A stretch of DNA of 64,000 nt from CAVQEK01 sp964596645 (GTDB lineage Bacteria; Bacteroidota; Bacteroidia; Cytophagales; Cyclobacteriaceae). The notes beneath the pieces were generated by a model. It worked only from the letters and a program-made list of their open reading frames with translations. It was not told where the DNA came from and did not search any database. Both the position numbers and the translations under genes were made by a program. Shown here piece after piece: positions 43,199 to 51,419 of this stretch. Location: contig CAZQVB010000006.1 in NCBI GenBank assembly GCA_964596645.1, forward strand, positions 91,186 through 155,185, given 5' to 3'. Numbering within the stretch: the first letter of the stretch is position 1; each line of letters begins with the position of its first letter.

Positions 43199-44056
43199 TT
43201 GAGAGTACGACTGATTTTCATATTGAAGAATAAGGGCGCTTTTGTCCCGTTCCACCATCAGTTTTTGCTGGCCCAGTTGATCAAGGGAATAATTATAAAA
43301 GGTGGGAATGAAAAATATCAGAATTTTGTTTTCTACAATTTCTCAGGCCTGAAAGGGCAAACCAAAATAAGCCGCAACGGCCTTCATTTTTTTTCTAATA
43401 AGGTAACACTTGTGCTCTCCTGCCTGGAGAAGGATTTCATTGATTACATCATCGATGAAATGTTTAAAATGCCCAATGTAGAAATTGGCAATTTGGTGTT
43501 GATACCAGAATCTGTAGAAATCGAAAAGGCCCCGGAGCTTACGGATGTATCCAAATTCATATGCATATCGCCTCTTGTGTTGATCAAGCCGTCGTTCAAC
43601 GACAATGAGAGCAAGCGTTTTGTGCCTCCGGAATCCGACGAATTCTCTGACCGTCTTTTCGAATCGACTATATTAAGGATGGAGTCGTTGGGTACCTATA
43701 GTTTGGAAGACATGGAGCGGTTTAAGAAGTTTCAGTTCGACCCGGATCTGAAATACCTTCAAAAAATCAAGGAAACTCAGAAGAAGTTTGCACGCATTTA
43801 CCCCGTCTTCGATCAGGATGTAAAGTACGAAGTGCGTGGCTACACGCTACCATTCACTTTGTATGCAGCACGCGAGGTGCAGGAATTTGTATTTACCTGT
43901 GGGCTTGGTGCTTTTGCGCATAAAGGCTTTGGCATGCTCGATATAGCCAATTCTGATCCGACAAATCGTACCCTGGAGTACAGAAAGAAGGCCAATTCAT
44001 CGGCGGGTTCAGTCGCCAAATCGAGTGTAGCCGATGATCACATCAGTGCCCAGTGA
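43199..44056 (+). CDS. cas6: Cas6-family CRISPR endoribonuclease, orphan
   Basis: The 285-residue protein matches Cas6: N-terminal RAMP fold starting MRVRLIFIL, an aligned helix with FHHQFLLAQLIKGI (residues about 19-33) where the catalytic His would lie, a second RAMP domain, and the C-terminal glycine-rich loop CGLGAFAHKGFGML (about residues 234-247). Cas6 cuts CRISPR precursor RNA in each repeat. The start is TTG 43199, since no in-frame ATG precedes RVRLIF. No CRISPR array or other cas gene occurs in this window. Its last 48 bp overlap the convergent plug gene. The first half of the gene looks AT-richer than its neighbours. It could act on a remote array or have another RNA target. Confidence 0.85.
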   Translation: MRVRLIFILKNKGAFVPFHHQFLLAQLIKGIIIKGGNEKYQNFVFYNFSGLKGQTKISRNGLHFFSNKVTLVLSCLEKDFIDYIIDEMFKMPNVEIGNLVLIPESVEIEKAPELTDVSKFICISPLVLIKPSFNDNESKRFVPPESDEFSDRLFESTILRMESLGTYSLEDMERFKKFQFDPDLKYLQKIKETQKKFARIYPVFDQDVKYEVRGYTLPFTLYAAREVQEFVFTCGLGAFAHKGFGMLDIANSDPTNRTLEYRKKANSSAGSVAKSSVADDHISAQ

Positions 44057-45286
44057 CGGGTCGCGGTGGTATACAATTATTTCGTAGATGTTGCGCGTTT
44101 CGGCATAGCTGCCTTCGGCGAAGTATGGTTCTTCCGATTCGGGAGCATAGTACATGTAGTCGTAGAGTCCTTCCTTCAGCATAAGCGTTGCTTTGTACAA
44201 TCCTGAGTTCTCAATGTACAGCAATCGGTTCGATGCATTGAAGTTCCAGTTGGTAAGCGCACCTGCTATATATATGTCGAAATCATGTCGATCGCCCGAC
44301 TTGAGAAAAAAATGGGTCTGCGCATAATCTGCCTCCAAATGTACATCTGCCGTTTCACGGCTGTTGATGACAAAGCCCCCATTTAAATCGTCATTTCGTG
44401 TGTAAGGCAAGTTGCTGCGTGGTTGATCTATAAAAAGAAATGCATCATAACTCACTTCGGTCGGTACAATTCGCTCAATATTTTGCCCGCCGTATCGCAG
44501 CGATTGCAAATCAAAAAAACGATATTCATTGCCCGCCCTGAAGTTGTTTTCAAAGTTGATATGCCTGTAGACAAGCTGACCGATGTCTTCCCGCACCAGT
44601 GTAGGTTTCAATCCTACGATGGCATTGTCCCATCTTCTGTTTTGTTTGATCACCACTTGTAGATCGAGTAGCGGATTGGAAATGTAAAAATTACTGTAGT
44701 CGATGCTAAACTCTACCTGGTGATTTTGCATTCTCTGCGCTACGCCAGAAGACAAGGCTATGTCGCTGCTTATACTGACTATATTTTCATACACGATATA
44801 CCGCTTGGTGAGTATTATATCTTCTTCGTCGTATTCGCGATATACGGCGATCACATAGTTGCCGGGCAGCCGTACTTGCGGCAGCACCATGGTATAATGT
44901 ACATAAGGTACTTTGGTGGCCAGGGAAAATTCAAATTCATTGATGTTGAATTCATTGTATTCGTTCAGAAACTGCATGTCGCTCAGTCCGGAAGGTTTCC
45001 AGCTGGCGTTGCAATGAATTATTTTGGCCGTGAAATAATCGGCCTGGTCCGTATTGATCTCATCAAATTTGAGTATCAACGGATTTTGCTCACGCAGTGC
45101 CACTGCAGCGGGAACAAGGTTTCCGGGTTTGGCATGTCCGGAAGGAAACAGCAGGACTGTCTTTATGCTTTCATCATAAATGTAATCGTCATATATCAAT
45201 TCCTTTGCTGCTGCCGAGCCAGAGCTCACTACTAAAAACAGGGCTAAAGAGGCAAGCAATACTTTATAGGTTTTTGTGAGAGCCAT
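44009..45286 (-). CDS. Type IX secretion system plug protein (DUF5103)
   Basis: The 425-residue protein has a signal peptide (residues about 1-30) and a DUF5103 N-terminal beta-sandwich domain with LIYDDYIYDESIKTVLLFP and LFIDQPRSNLPYTRND, as in the T9SS Plug protein. In the type IX system, Plug closes the periplasmic side of the SprA translocon when PorV is absent. It is translated from ATG 45286 (MALTKTYK) with an upstream ATG at 45310 possible. A good promoter lies upstream on this strand. The gene converges with cas6 and overlaps its end by 48 bp. Other T9SS core genes are outside the window. Confidence 0.88.
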   Translation of the reverse strand: MALTKTYKVLLASLALFLVVSSGSAAAKELIYDDYIYDESIKTVLLFPSGHAKPGNLVPAAVALREQNPLILKFDEINTDQADYFTAKIIHCNASWKPSGLSDMQFLNEYNEFNINEFEFSLATKVPYVHYTMVLPQVRLPGNYVIAVYREYDEEDIILTKRYIVYENIVSISSDIALSSGVAQRMQNHQVEFSIDYSNFYISNPLLDLQVVIKQNRRWDNAIVGLKPTLVREDIGQLVYRHINFENNFRAGNEYRFFDLQSLRYGGQNIERIVPTEVSYDAFLFIDQPRSNLPYTRNDDLNGGFVINSRETADVHLEADYAQTHFFLKSGDRHDFDIYIAGALTNWNFNASNRLLYIENSGLYKATLMLKEGLYDYMYYAPESEEPYFAEGSYAETRNIYEIIVYHRDPSLGTDVIIGYTRFGD

Positions 45287-45346
45287 ATGACCGGGTATAT
45301 ATCTTTCCAACTAATTTTGTTTGAGTCGTGTCAATAGTACGAATCT

Positions 45347-45378
45347 CAAAAGTAGCCACATTTTCCCAGGGAATACAA
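45347..45378 (-). promoter_or_regulatory. Bacteroidota-type promoter of the plug gene
   Basis: On the minus strand: TTG (plus 45376-45378), a 21-bp spacer, and TACTTTTG (45354-45347). It is 61 bp upstream of the plug start codon and ends just before the start of the divergent sigma-factor gene. Confidence 0.55.
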
Positions 45379-45382
45379 TTGC

Positions 45383-45934
45383 ATGAGTGACCATCAGGAG
45401 CTTATAGATGGCTGTATTGCGGGCGACAATAAGTCGCAGAAGGCTTTCTATGATCTTTTCTCAAGAAAAATGTATGTGGTGTGTTTGCGATACGCGAAGT
45501 CCGATCATGAGGCTGAAGATGTATTGCAAGAGTCATTTATAAAAATATTTAAGAGCATAGGCAAGTTTCGCGGAGAGTCGCGCCTTGAATATTGGGTAAA
45601 GCGCATTGTGATCAATACAGCGCTGAACCACCAACGGAATAAATTGTACATGTACCCCATGGTTGATGTGGAGGAAGTGAAACAGACATTCAACCATGAG
45701 CGCATCATTTCAGACTATCACTTTGAGGAATTGCTGGCGCTTGTGAAGGAGTTGCCATCGGGGTGCAGGGTTATTTTTAACCTGTTTGGTATTGAGGGTT
45801 ATTCGCACAAGGAAATAGGGGAGATGCTGAACATCAGTGAAGGCACCTCCAAATCTCAATACTCACGCGCAAAGAAGCTGTTGCAGCAGAAAATTTTGAA
45901 GGATCAAGCAAGTCGCTATGAAAAATACAGATAA
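45383..45934 (+). CDS. ECF-type RNA polymerase sigma-70 factor
   Basis: The 183-residue group IV sigma factor has region 2 with CLRYAKSDHEAEDVLQESFI and RGESRLEYWVKRIVINTALN (about residues 30-80), and region 4 with a helix-turn-helix in GYSHKEIGEMLNISEGTSKS (about 135-155). It redirects RNA polymerase to a small regulon. There is no signal or membrane segment. The last 17 bp overlap the start of the next gene, so the two are translationally coupled and are most likely a sigma/anti-sigma-type pair. Confidence 0.93.
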   Translation: MSDHQELIDGCIAGDNKSQKAFYDLFSRKMYVVCLRYAKSDHEAEDVLQESFIKIFKSIGKFRGESRLEYWVKRIVINTALNHQRNKLYMYPMVDVEEVKQTFNHERIISDYHFEELLALVKELPSGCRVIFNLFGIEGYSHKEIGEMLNISEGTSKSQYSRAKKLLQQKILKDQASRYEKYR

Positions 45935-47450
45935 ACGTTCGGATTTTGAGCGGGCTTGGCAAGAGGCATTTGAACAGGCAGAACTGTCACCACCTGACGC
46001 TGTCTGGAATGGTATAGACCACTCTTTGCTGAAGGATCAGGCGAATGACTATCGTCGGAGGTTAGTCTTTTTTAAGTGGCTCACTGCCGCATCGATGGTT
46101 TTTGCTCTTGGTTTTGGGCTATATTACTATTTCAGTATCGAGGGGCAGTCCGATGTCACTATTGCTGAAAATCAATCCATCATTCAGCCTGAAAACACCC
46201 CTAAAGATATAACGGCCGACGCCGGGCCGACCCATTCTACCACTAGCGAGAATGCTGCAACAATTGCTGGACCCTCGGCACAAGAAGGCGATGATCAGGC
46301 TGAAAAGAATGGAAAAGCGTTGGCCCAGCCAAACAACCGCTCTGCTGGTAGCATTGATGAAGCCGTTACCAATGCTGATGACCCACCATCGCAAAATTTG
46401 GCATTTACAGGCCGGAATAATGATGCTGATAATATGAGCAATTCAAAACCGGCCCCTTACGGAGGGATGGTGGCAGATCAATCAGCAGCAGATGATATTG
46501 CATTGAACTCATCCGCTCGCCACGGCATGGGGGCTGAATCAAGAGAAAATTTAATGCTCGCGACTTTATCAGCGCAAGCGCCCCAAGGTCATCTGGCACA
46601 TCCGCAATTGCAATCGCACCTGTACCTGGTGCCGGTGATGCCTACGCATCCCAATAAAAACCGTGCGACGGAAGAACCGGAGTTGTTTGCAGGCCTCAAT
46701 TTCTCTACTGGCCTGTTTGACCCCAACATCTCGAACGGGGCTGGCAGTTATGCCAGCAATTCCCTTATGGCCCTTGATCAATCGGCATTTTCTAAGGCGC
46801 CACTGAATTTCAACTCCATGAGTGGCGCGCGTGTGGACGCGCAGCCGGCCGAAGAATATGCAGCGGATGTGTCGTATGCATACGGCTTCAATGTGGGTGC
46901 ACGCATCTTTGGTCGTTGGGTGTTGGAAACAGGAATGAATTACGTACAGGCCAATTCTACGGCAACTACCACAGCCTACCTGGAAAATACCGGCAGTGAT
47001 AGTCGCTATGCCCTGCTCAATACATACCGGGTAAGTGAGGCGGGCATTGCAGAGGTAAACCGACAAGCTTCACCGCTGGACGTGAACAACAGTTACGAGT
47101 TTTTGTCGGTACCGCTCAAGGCTGGTTATATGGTATTGAGGCAACCGTTTAATGTGACGCTTATGGCAGGTGTGGCCTCTGACTTCTTTCTTGGTAATGG
47201 CGTATCTGATGACAGCGGGTTTATTACGGCAGTGAGTAACAGTCCTGGTGCGGACTCGCCATATCGCAATATTATGTTTAACGGCTTGATGAGTACCAAT
47301 ATCGGCTATACCATAGCGGAGCAATACAGCTTGTCGATAGAGCCTTCGTATCGTATGGCACTCAGTTCGCTTACAAAGAACGATTTTGTGCTCGACAGCC
47401 GGCCCGCTTCAGTGCAAATAATGCTGGGTTTGAGCTATCGATTTCGATAA
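45918..47450 (+). CDS. Membrane-anchored protein with C-terminal outer-membrane beta-barrel, sigma-linked
   Basis: The 510-residue protein has an unusual layout. A short soluble N-terminus (about 1-50, DFERAWQEAFEQAELSP) resembles anti-sigma factor heads and could sit in the cytoplasm. One membrane helix follows (about 51-72, LTAASMVFALGFGLYYYF), then a low-complexity periplasmic linker (to about 310), and a C-terminal domain of alternating hydrophobic strands ending in YRFR, typical of an outer-membrane barrel of the porin family. No signal peptide is seen. The start overlaps the sigma gene by 17 bp. If both ends are real, one polypeptide links the cytoplasm with the outer membrane. The alternative is that the barrel-like part is a soluble beta domain. 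Confidence 0.8.
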   Translation: MKNTDKRSDFERAWQEAFEQAELSPPDAVWNGIDHSLLKDQANDYRRRLVFFKWLTAASMVFALGFGLYYYFSIEGQSDVTIAENQSIIQPENTPKDITADAGPTHSTTSENAATIAGPSAQEGDDQAEKNGKALAQPNNRSAGSIDEAVTNADDPPSQNLAFTGRNNDADNMSNSKPAPYGGMVADQSAADDIALNSSARHGMGAESRENLMLATLSAQAPQGHLAHPQLQSHLYLVPVMPTHPNKNRATEEPELFAGLNFSTGLFDPNISNGAGSYASNSLMALDQSAFSKAPLNFNSMSGARVDAQPAEEYAADVSYAYGFNVGARIFGRWVLETGMNYVQANSTATTTAYLENTGSDSRYALLNTYRVSEAGIAEVNRQASPLDVNNSYEFLSVPLKAGYMVLRQPFNVTLMAGVASDFFLGNGVSDDSGFITAVSNSPGADSPYRNIMFNGLMSTNIGYTIAEQYSLSIEPSYRMALSSLTKNDFVLDSRPASVQIMLGLSYRFR

Positions 47451-47482
47451 AAATGGTTGGTGATGAAGTAATGTGTGAAAAA

Positions 47483-48214
47483 ATGAAGACAATCAGAAAC
47501 CTCTTAAGAAACAGCCTTGTGTTGGCAGCCTCAATATTTGTGTGCTGGTCGTGTGCTGTAGAAGATGAGCTGGGTGGTAACGCTGACTTTTTTGCCGCAT
47601 ACGATTTTTCGCAAGACCAGAGTGACTGGCAAGGTGGGTTTGCCGGCTATCCGGTTGGTTTGGAAGACAGCCTGCAGCTTACGGTTTCCATGGGAGAGTA
47701 TCCGACGGAGAGCGGCCAGCTGGCAAGTGCGCTGATTCTGTCCGGCCAAAATCCGCATGGGCAGCTGTTTAGCTTTATATATACCACCATAGAAGGGCTC
47801 GCGCCCAATACTCGGTACAGCGTTGAGTTGATTATGCAGTTTTTGGTGGAGCAGCGTTCGGTGCTGCCTGCCGCACAGGAAATGGTCACGGTGAGGATGT
47901 CGATATTGCCGTACCAACCACTTGCAACACGGGAATTTGACGACACGTCCGGCTTAGAATATGCAAATGTCAATTTTGATGTGACATCCGTAGCCCCAAA
48001 CACGGCCAGCAATGCTGCAGTGTTGGGCAATATAAAACTTGAGGCAGATAAAAAATTTAGCCAGTGGCAGGCCAGCAATGCCGATGTGCCCGTCTCAGTG
48101 CAAAGCGATGCTCAAGGGCGGCTGTGGTTGGCGGTGGGTTTCGATAGTAAAGTAAAGGCCCATCTAGCGTACTACATCGATGGCGTCAATATTTATTTGC
48201 ACAACGCCGATTAG
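47483..48214 (+). CDS. Hypothetical lipoprotein, third gene of the sigma cluster
   Basis: The 243-residue protein has a lipoprotein signal (MKTIRNLLRNSLVLAASI..., with the lipid-receiving Cys in FVCWSCAVEDE). The rest is a single beta-rich domain with no family I recognise; it has a jelly-roll look (ANTRYSVELIMQFLVEQ). It follows the sigma-linked barrel gene by about 30 bp and is probably co-transcribed. ATG 47483 is the start that fits the signal; an upstream ATG at 47453 is less likely. Its position suggests it is an envelope sensor or output of the same sigma system, but this is inference. Confidence 0.75.
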   Translation: MKTIRNLLRNSLVLAASIFVCWSCAVEDELGGNADFFAAYDFSQDQSDWQGGFAGYPVGLEDSLQLTVSMGEYPTESGQLASALILSGQNPHGQLFSFIYTTIEGLAPNTRYSVELIMQFLVEQRSVLPAAQEMVTVRMSILPYQPLATREFDDTSGLEYANVNFDVTSVAPNTASNAAVLGNIKLEADKKFSQWQASNADVPVSVQSDAQGRLWLAVGFDSKVKAHLAYYIDGVNIYLHNAD

Positions 48215-48282
48215 GCCAGACGCCACTTTGAGAATTGAGGATTATGTTGTTTTAGTTTTAGTGAAAAGCGGCCTGAAGCTCA

Positions 48283-50214
48283 TCAGCCGGCTTTTTCCTC
48301 ATGTTCCAGCTCGTCAATCTGCAGGGCTAGCTTCTCCCAGTCTTGATTTTTCTCGTCCAACGTATCGTTCACTTCTTCGAATACTGTGCTGTGTTGGAGA
48401 AGCTGGTCGCTATCGGCATATACTTCTGGCTTGGCCATGGTAGCCTCCAGTTGCTTTTTTTGATCTTCAAGTTGTACAATTTCCTTTTCCAACTTGTCGA
48501 GTTGCGCGCGCAGCGATTTTGCTTTTTCCGATTGGGCTGATGGTACCGTATTTTTTGGCTTTTCGGTAGTGGGCGGTTTTGTTTCCTTTTCTGGCGTGCT
48601 TGGTTTTGTTTGTTGCTCTTCCCGCTGCGATTGCCAATAGATATATTCATCAAGCGTGCCGGGATAGGCTTTTACTACGCCCTCTTCTATAAACCATATT
48701 TTGTTCGCAATATCAGAAATGAAGTTTCTGTCGTGCGACACGGTGATGAAAGTGCCCTCGTATTGCCGCAGCGCCTGGGTGAGTATTTGAACAGACTGCA
48801 TATCGAGGTGGTTGGTGGGCTCATCGAGCAGAAGGAAATTGGCCTCAGAGATAAGCACCTTGGCCAATGCTACTCTTGATTTTTCACCGCCCGAAAGCAC
48901 CTTTATTTTTTTATAGACATCTTCATTGGAAAACAAAAAACAACCCAACACGGTGCGCAGCTCCTGCTCCAACTTATCGGTGCCGTGTTGCCTCATTTCA
49001 TCCAAAATTTCATTGTGTACATTGAGCGCTTCAATCTGGTGCTGCGCATAGAATGTAGACTTCACATTATACCCTTCTACACGCTTGCCATCGATGGGTT
49101 CGGTACCGGCAATAATGCGCAGCAAGGTAGACTTGCCCAGTCCGTTGGCGCCCACCAAGGCAATTTTATCACCGCGTTCTATTGCAATATTCACGTTGCG
49201 CAGTACGGTATGGCTGCCATACGATTTCGACACATTTTCCAACTGTACGATGTGCCGCCCGGGCTTATGTTTTATGGTGAAGCGGATATTGAGGTCGGTA
49301 CGCTCTTCTACTACTTCATCAATTCTCTCCAGTCTGTTCAGTGCTTTTGCTTTGGACTGCACCTGGCGCGCCTTGGAGGCTTTCGCTCGAAACCGCTCTA
49401 TGAAGCGCTCAGTCTGCTTGATTTGTTGTTGCTGATTTTCGAAGGCATTTTTTTGAATTTCATTCCTCAGAGTTTTTTCTTCATCGTAGAAGGAATAATT
49501 GCCGGAATAGCTGTTCAGGTTGCGGCTGGCTACTTCAACGATGGAAGTCACTACATTGTCAAGAAAGCGCCTGTCGTGCGACACCACGATGACTGCTCCG
49601 CTATAGTTTTTCAAATATTGCTCTACCCACTGTATCGATGGCAGGTCGAGATGGTTGGTGGGTTCATCGAGCATGAGCAGGGATGGGCCTTCGAGCAGCA
49701 GCTTTGCGAGCATCACCCGCATGCGCCAGCCACCGGAAAACTCCCTCAGCGGACGGTGCAAGTCGCTGGTTTTAAATCCGATGCCTTCCAGAATTTCTTC
49801 TGCTTTCGATTGCAGCGTGTAACCCCCTAAAATCTCGTATTTCTCCTGAGCATCGCTGAGCTTATGCACAAGATCATCGGTATAGTCGGTTTCCATCTTT
49901 TTCAAGATGGCTTCGATTTTCTTTTCGAGCCGCAAGGCTTCTTCAAATGCGCCCATGGCCACTTCCAGTATGCTTTCATCCGATTGATAGGAAAGCAAAT
50001 CCTGGTTGAGGTAGCCTATGGTGCAGTCGTTACTTTTGAGCAGGTCGCCGCCATCTGGCTTATACTCACCATTGATGATGCGAAGGAGGGTGGTTTTGCC
50101 GGCTCCATTGAGCCCGATGAGCCCGATTTTATCTTTTGGCTTTATGTGCAAAGAAGCGTTGTCGAACAGCACCCGATCGCCAAGATGATATGTGAGATTG
50201 TTGATTGAAATCAT
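48283..50214 (-). CDS. ABC-F family ATPase
   Basis: The 643-residue protein has two ABC domains in one chain: Walker A GLNGAGKTTL (residues about 35) and GANGLGKSTL (about 350), signatures LREFSGGWRMR and LSGGEKSRVALA, and the linker KASKARQVQSKAKALNRL between them. The C-terminus carries a coiled coil rich in Lys/Glu (residues about 560-640), as in Uup/YheS-type members. It has no membrane segment. ABC-F proteins act on ribosomes in translation or antibiotic protection. The length and order fit a housekeeping ABC-F rather than a resistance factor, but this is not decisive. Confidence 0.93.
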   Translation of the reverse strand: MISINNLTYHLGDRVLFDNASLHIKPKDKIGLIGLNGAGKTTLLRIINGEYKPDGGDLLKSNDCTIGYLNQDLLSYQSDESILEVAMGAFEEALRLEKKIEAILKKMETDYTDDLVHKLSDAQEKYEILGGYTLQSKAEEILEGIGFKTSDLHRPLREFSGGWRMRVMLAKLLLEGPSLLMLDEPTNHLDLPSIQWVEQYLKNYSGAVIVVSHDRRFLDNVVTSIVEVASRNLNSYSGNYSFYDEEKTLRNEIQKNAFENQQQQIKQTERFIERFRAKASKARQVQSKAKALNRLERIDEVVEERTDLNIRFTIKHKPGRHIVQLENVSKSYGSHTVLRNVNIAIERGDKIALVGANGLGKSTLLRIIAGTEPIDGKRVEGYNVKSTFYAQHQIEALNVHNEILDEMRQHGTDKLEQELRTVLGCFLFSNEDVYKKIKVLSGGEKSRVALAKVLISEANFLLLDEPTNHLDMQSVQILTQALRQYEGTFITVSHDRNFISDIANKIWFIEEGVVKAYPGTLDEYIYWQSQREEQQTKPSTPEKETKPPTTEKPKNTVPSAQSEKAKSLRAQLDKLEKEIVQLEDQKKQLEATMAKPEVYADSDQLLQHSTVFEEVNDTLDEKNQDWEKLALQIDELEHEEKAG

Positions 50215-50275
50215 GCCGCAATTTAGCGCATGCCTTCAGAATGTAGAAATTGTACGGGCAATAGGTGGGTGAGGG

Positions 50276-50803
50276 TCAGGGAATTTGTATAGGTATAGCG
50301 ATTTTTGTTTTATCCCACATCATCAGCAGGTTGATCTTATCATTGACCAATTCAAATTCTATGGTAAATGGCTCATAGACAACCTCCGTTGGGCTGCTCG
50401 GAACAGAAAACCGGTATACATCTTTGTCTCTATTGTAATTGTACGCACCCCACTGTCCGAGCTGGTTGTTGAGTATCACCGTCCACTTGTGCTCTTCAGG
50501 AATGGTGAAAAGGGTATAGGTGCCAGCCTTTATTCTTTTCCCGCCCATTATCACATCATCGGTGATGGTGATTTCAGTCGCTTCATTGGCACCGGTGCGC
50601 CATACTTCGCCATAGGGCACCAGAGCACCAAATATTTCTCTTTCATTTTTGTGTGGCCTGCCGTAAGTCACCTTTATATATGTACCCTCATAGTTCAATG
50701 TGGCCATCTCCAGCGGACTTACCCTTGCCTTCAATGCCTCCTGCGCTTTGGTGATGGTGGCGGTAGCAATGGCCAGCATGATGATCAATAATGCTTTTTT
50801 CAT
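50276..50803 (-). CDS. DUF2911 domain-containing protein
   Basis: The 175-residue protein has a signal peptide (about residues 1-20, cut after TKAQ-like sequence) and a DUF2911 domain: RVSPLEMATLNYEGTYIKVTYGRPHKN near residues 28-55, then PYGEVWRTGANEATEI and AGTYTLFTIPEEHKW. The family is widespread in Bacteroidota and its role is unknown. A TATATTTG box lies about 55 bp upstream on this strand without a clear -33 partner. It is divergent from the dCMP deaminase gene. Confidence 0.87.
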   Translation of the reverse strand: MKKALLIIMLAIATATITKAQEALKARVSPLEMATLNYEGTYIKVTYGRPHKNEREIFGALVPYGEVWRTGANEATEITITDDVIMGGKRIKAGTYTLFTIPEEHKWTVILNNQLGQWGAYNYNRDKDVYRFSVPSSPTEVVYEPFTIEFELVNDKINLLMMWDKTKIAIPIQIP

Positions 50804-50894
50804 ACAGATTGATGTTGTGAATTTTTACGGCTGAAGAAATCGTTCTAATATAGGGCAAATATAAAAGCCAACGACCGATACAGTACATCGAATA

Positions 50895-51380
50895 ATGGAG
50901 GTAAAGCCCGATTTTGACGACATTTTTATGGAGCTGGCCATCAACCTGGCCCGGCGCTCTCACTGCGTGAAAAGACATGTGGGTGCCGTATTGACCAAAG
51001 ATACCCGCATCATATCCATCGGGTACAATGGCCCGCCGGCCGGCACGCACAATTGCGATGAAGAATGGCCGGAAACCGGTTGCCGGCGCGATGCCCATGG
51101 AAGCTGCTATTTGGCATTGCACGCAGAACAGAATGCCATCATTTTTGCCGTTAAAAATAGTGCACGCCTCGATGGGGCATCTTTGTACGTCACACTTACG
51201 CCCTGCCTTCCTTGTGCCCGCATGATCTACAGCATCGGTATAAAAAGGGTTGTTTATCTCAATAGCTATGCTGAATACAAAGGCTGGGCAACTGACGAAG
51301 GTGCTGATTTTCTAAGGCAATTTGGGGTGGCGGTAGAGAAATATGAAAAACCGGTGGGCGCCATGCCACCGCTGGTTTAA
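50895..51380 (+). CDS. dCMP deaminase (ComEB-type)
   Basis: The 161-residue zinc-dependent deaminase has the HAEQNAI site with the proton-donor Glu (residues about 76-82) and TPCLPCARM with the two zinc cysteines (about 102-110). The preceding cysteine and histidine cluster (HNCDEEWPETGCRRDAHGSC) is typical of dCMP deaminases. It converts dCMP to dUMP, a source of dTMP, in the cytoplasm. It has no nearby partner genes and looks monocistronic. Identity is secure. Confidence 0.93.
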   Translation: MEVKPDFDDIFMELAINLARRSHCVKRHVGAVLTKDTRIISIGYNGPPAGTHNCDEEWPETGCRRDAHGSCYLALHAEQNAIIFAVKNSARLDGASLYVTLTPCLPCARMIYSIGIKRVVYLNSYAEYKGWATDEGADFLRQFGVAVEKYEKPVGAMPPLV

Positions 51381-51419
51381 TGTTGTGCTGGCCTACATGT
51401 TCATTTAATTTTCTACTCT

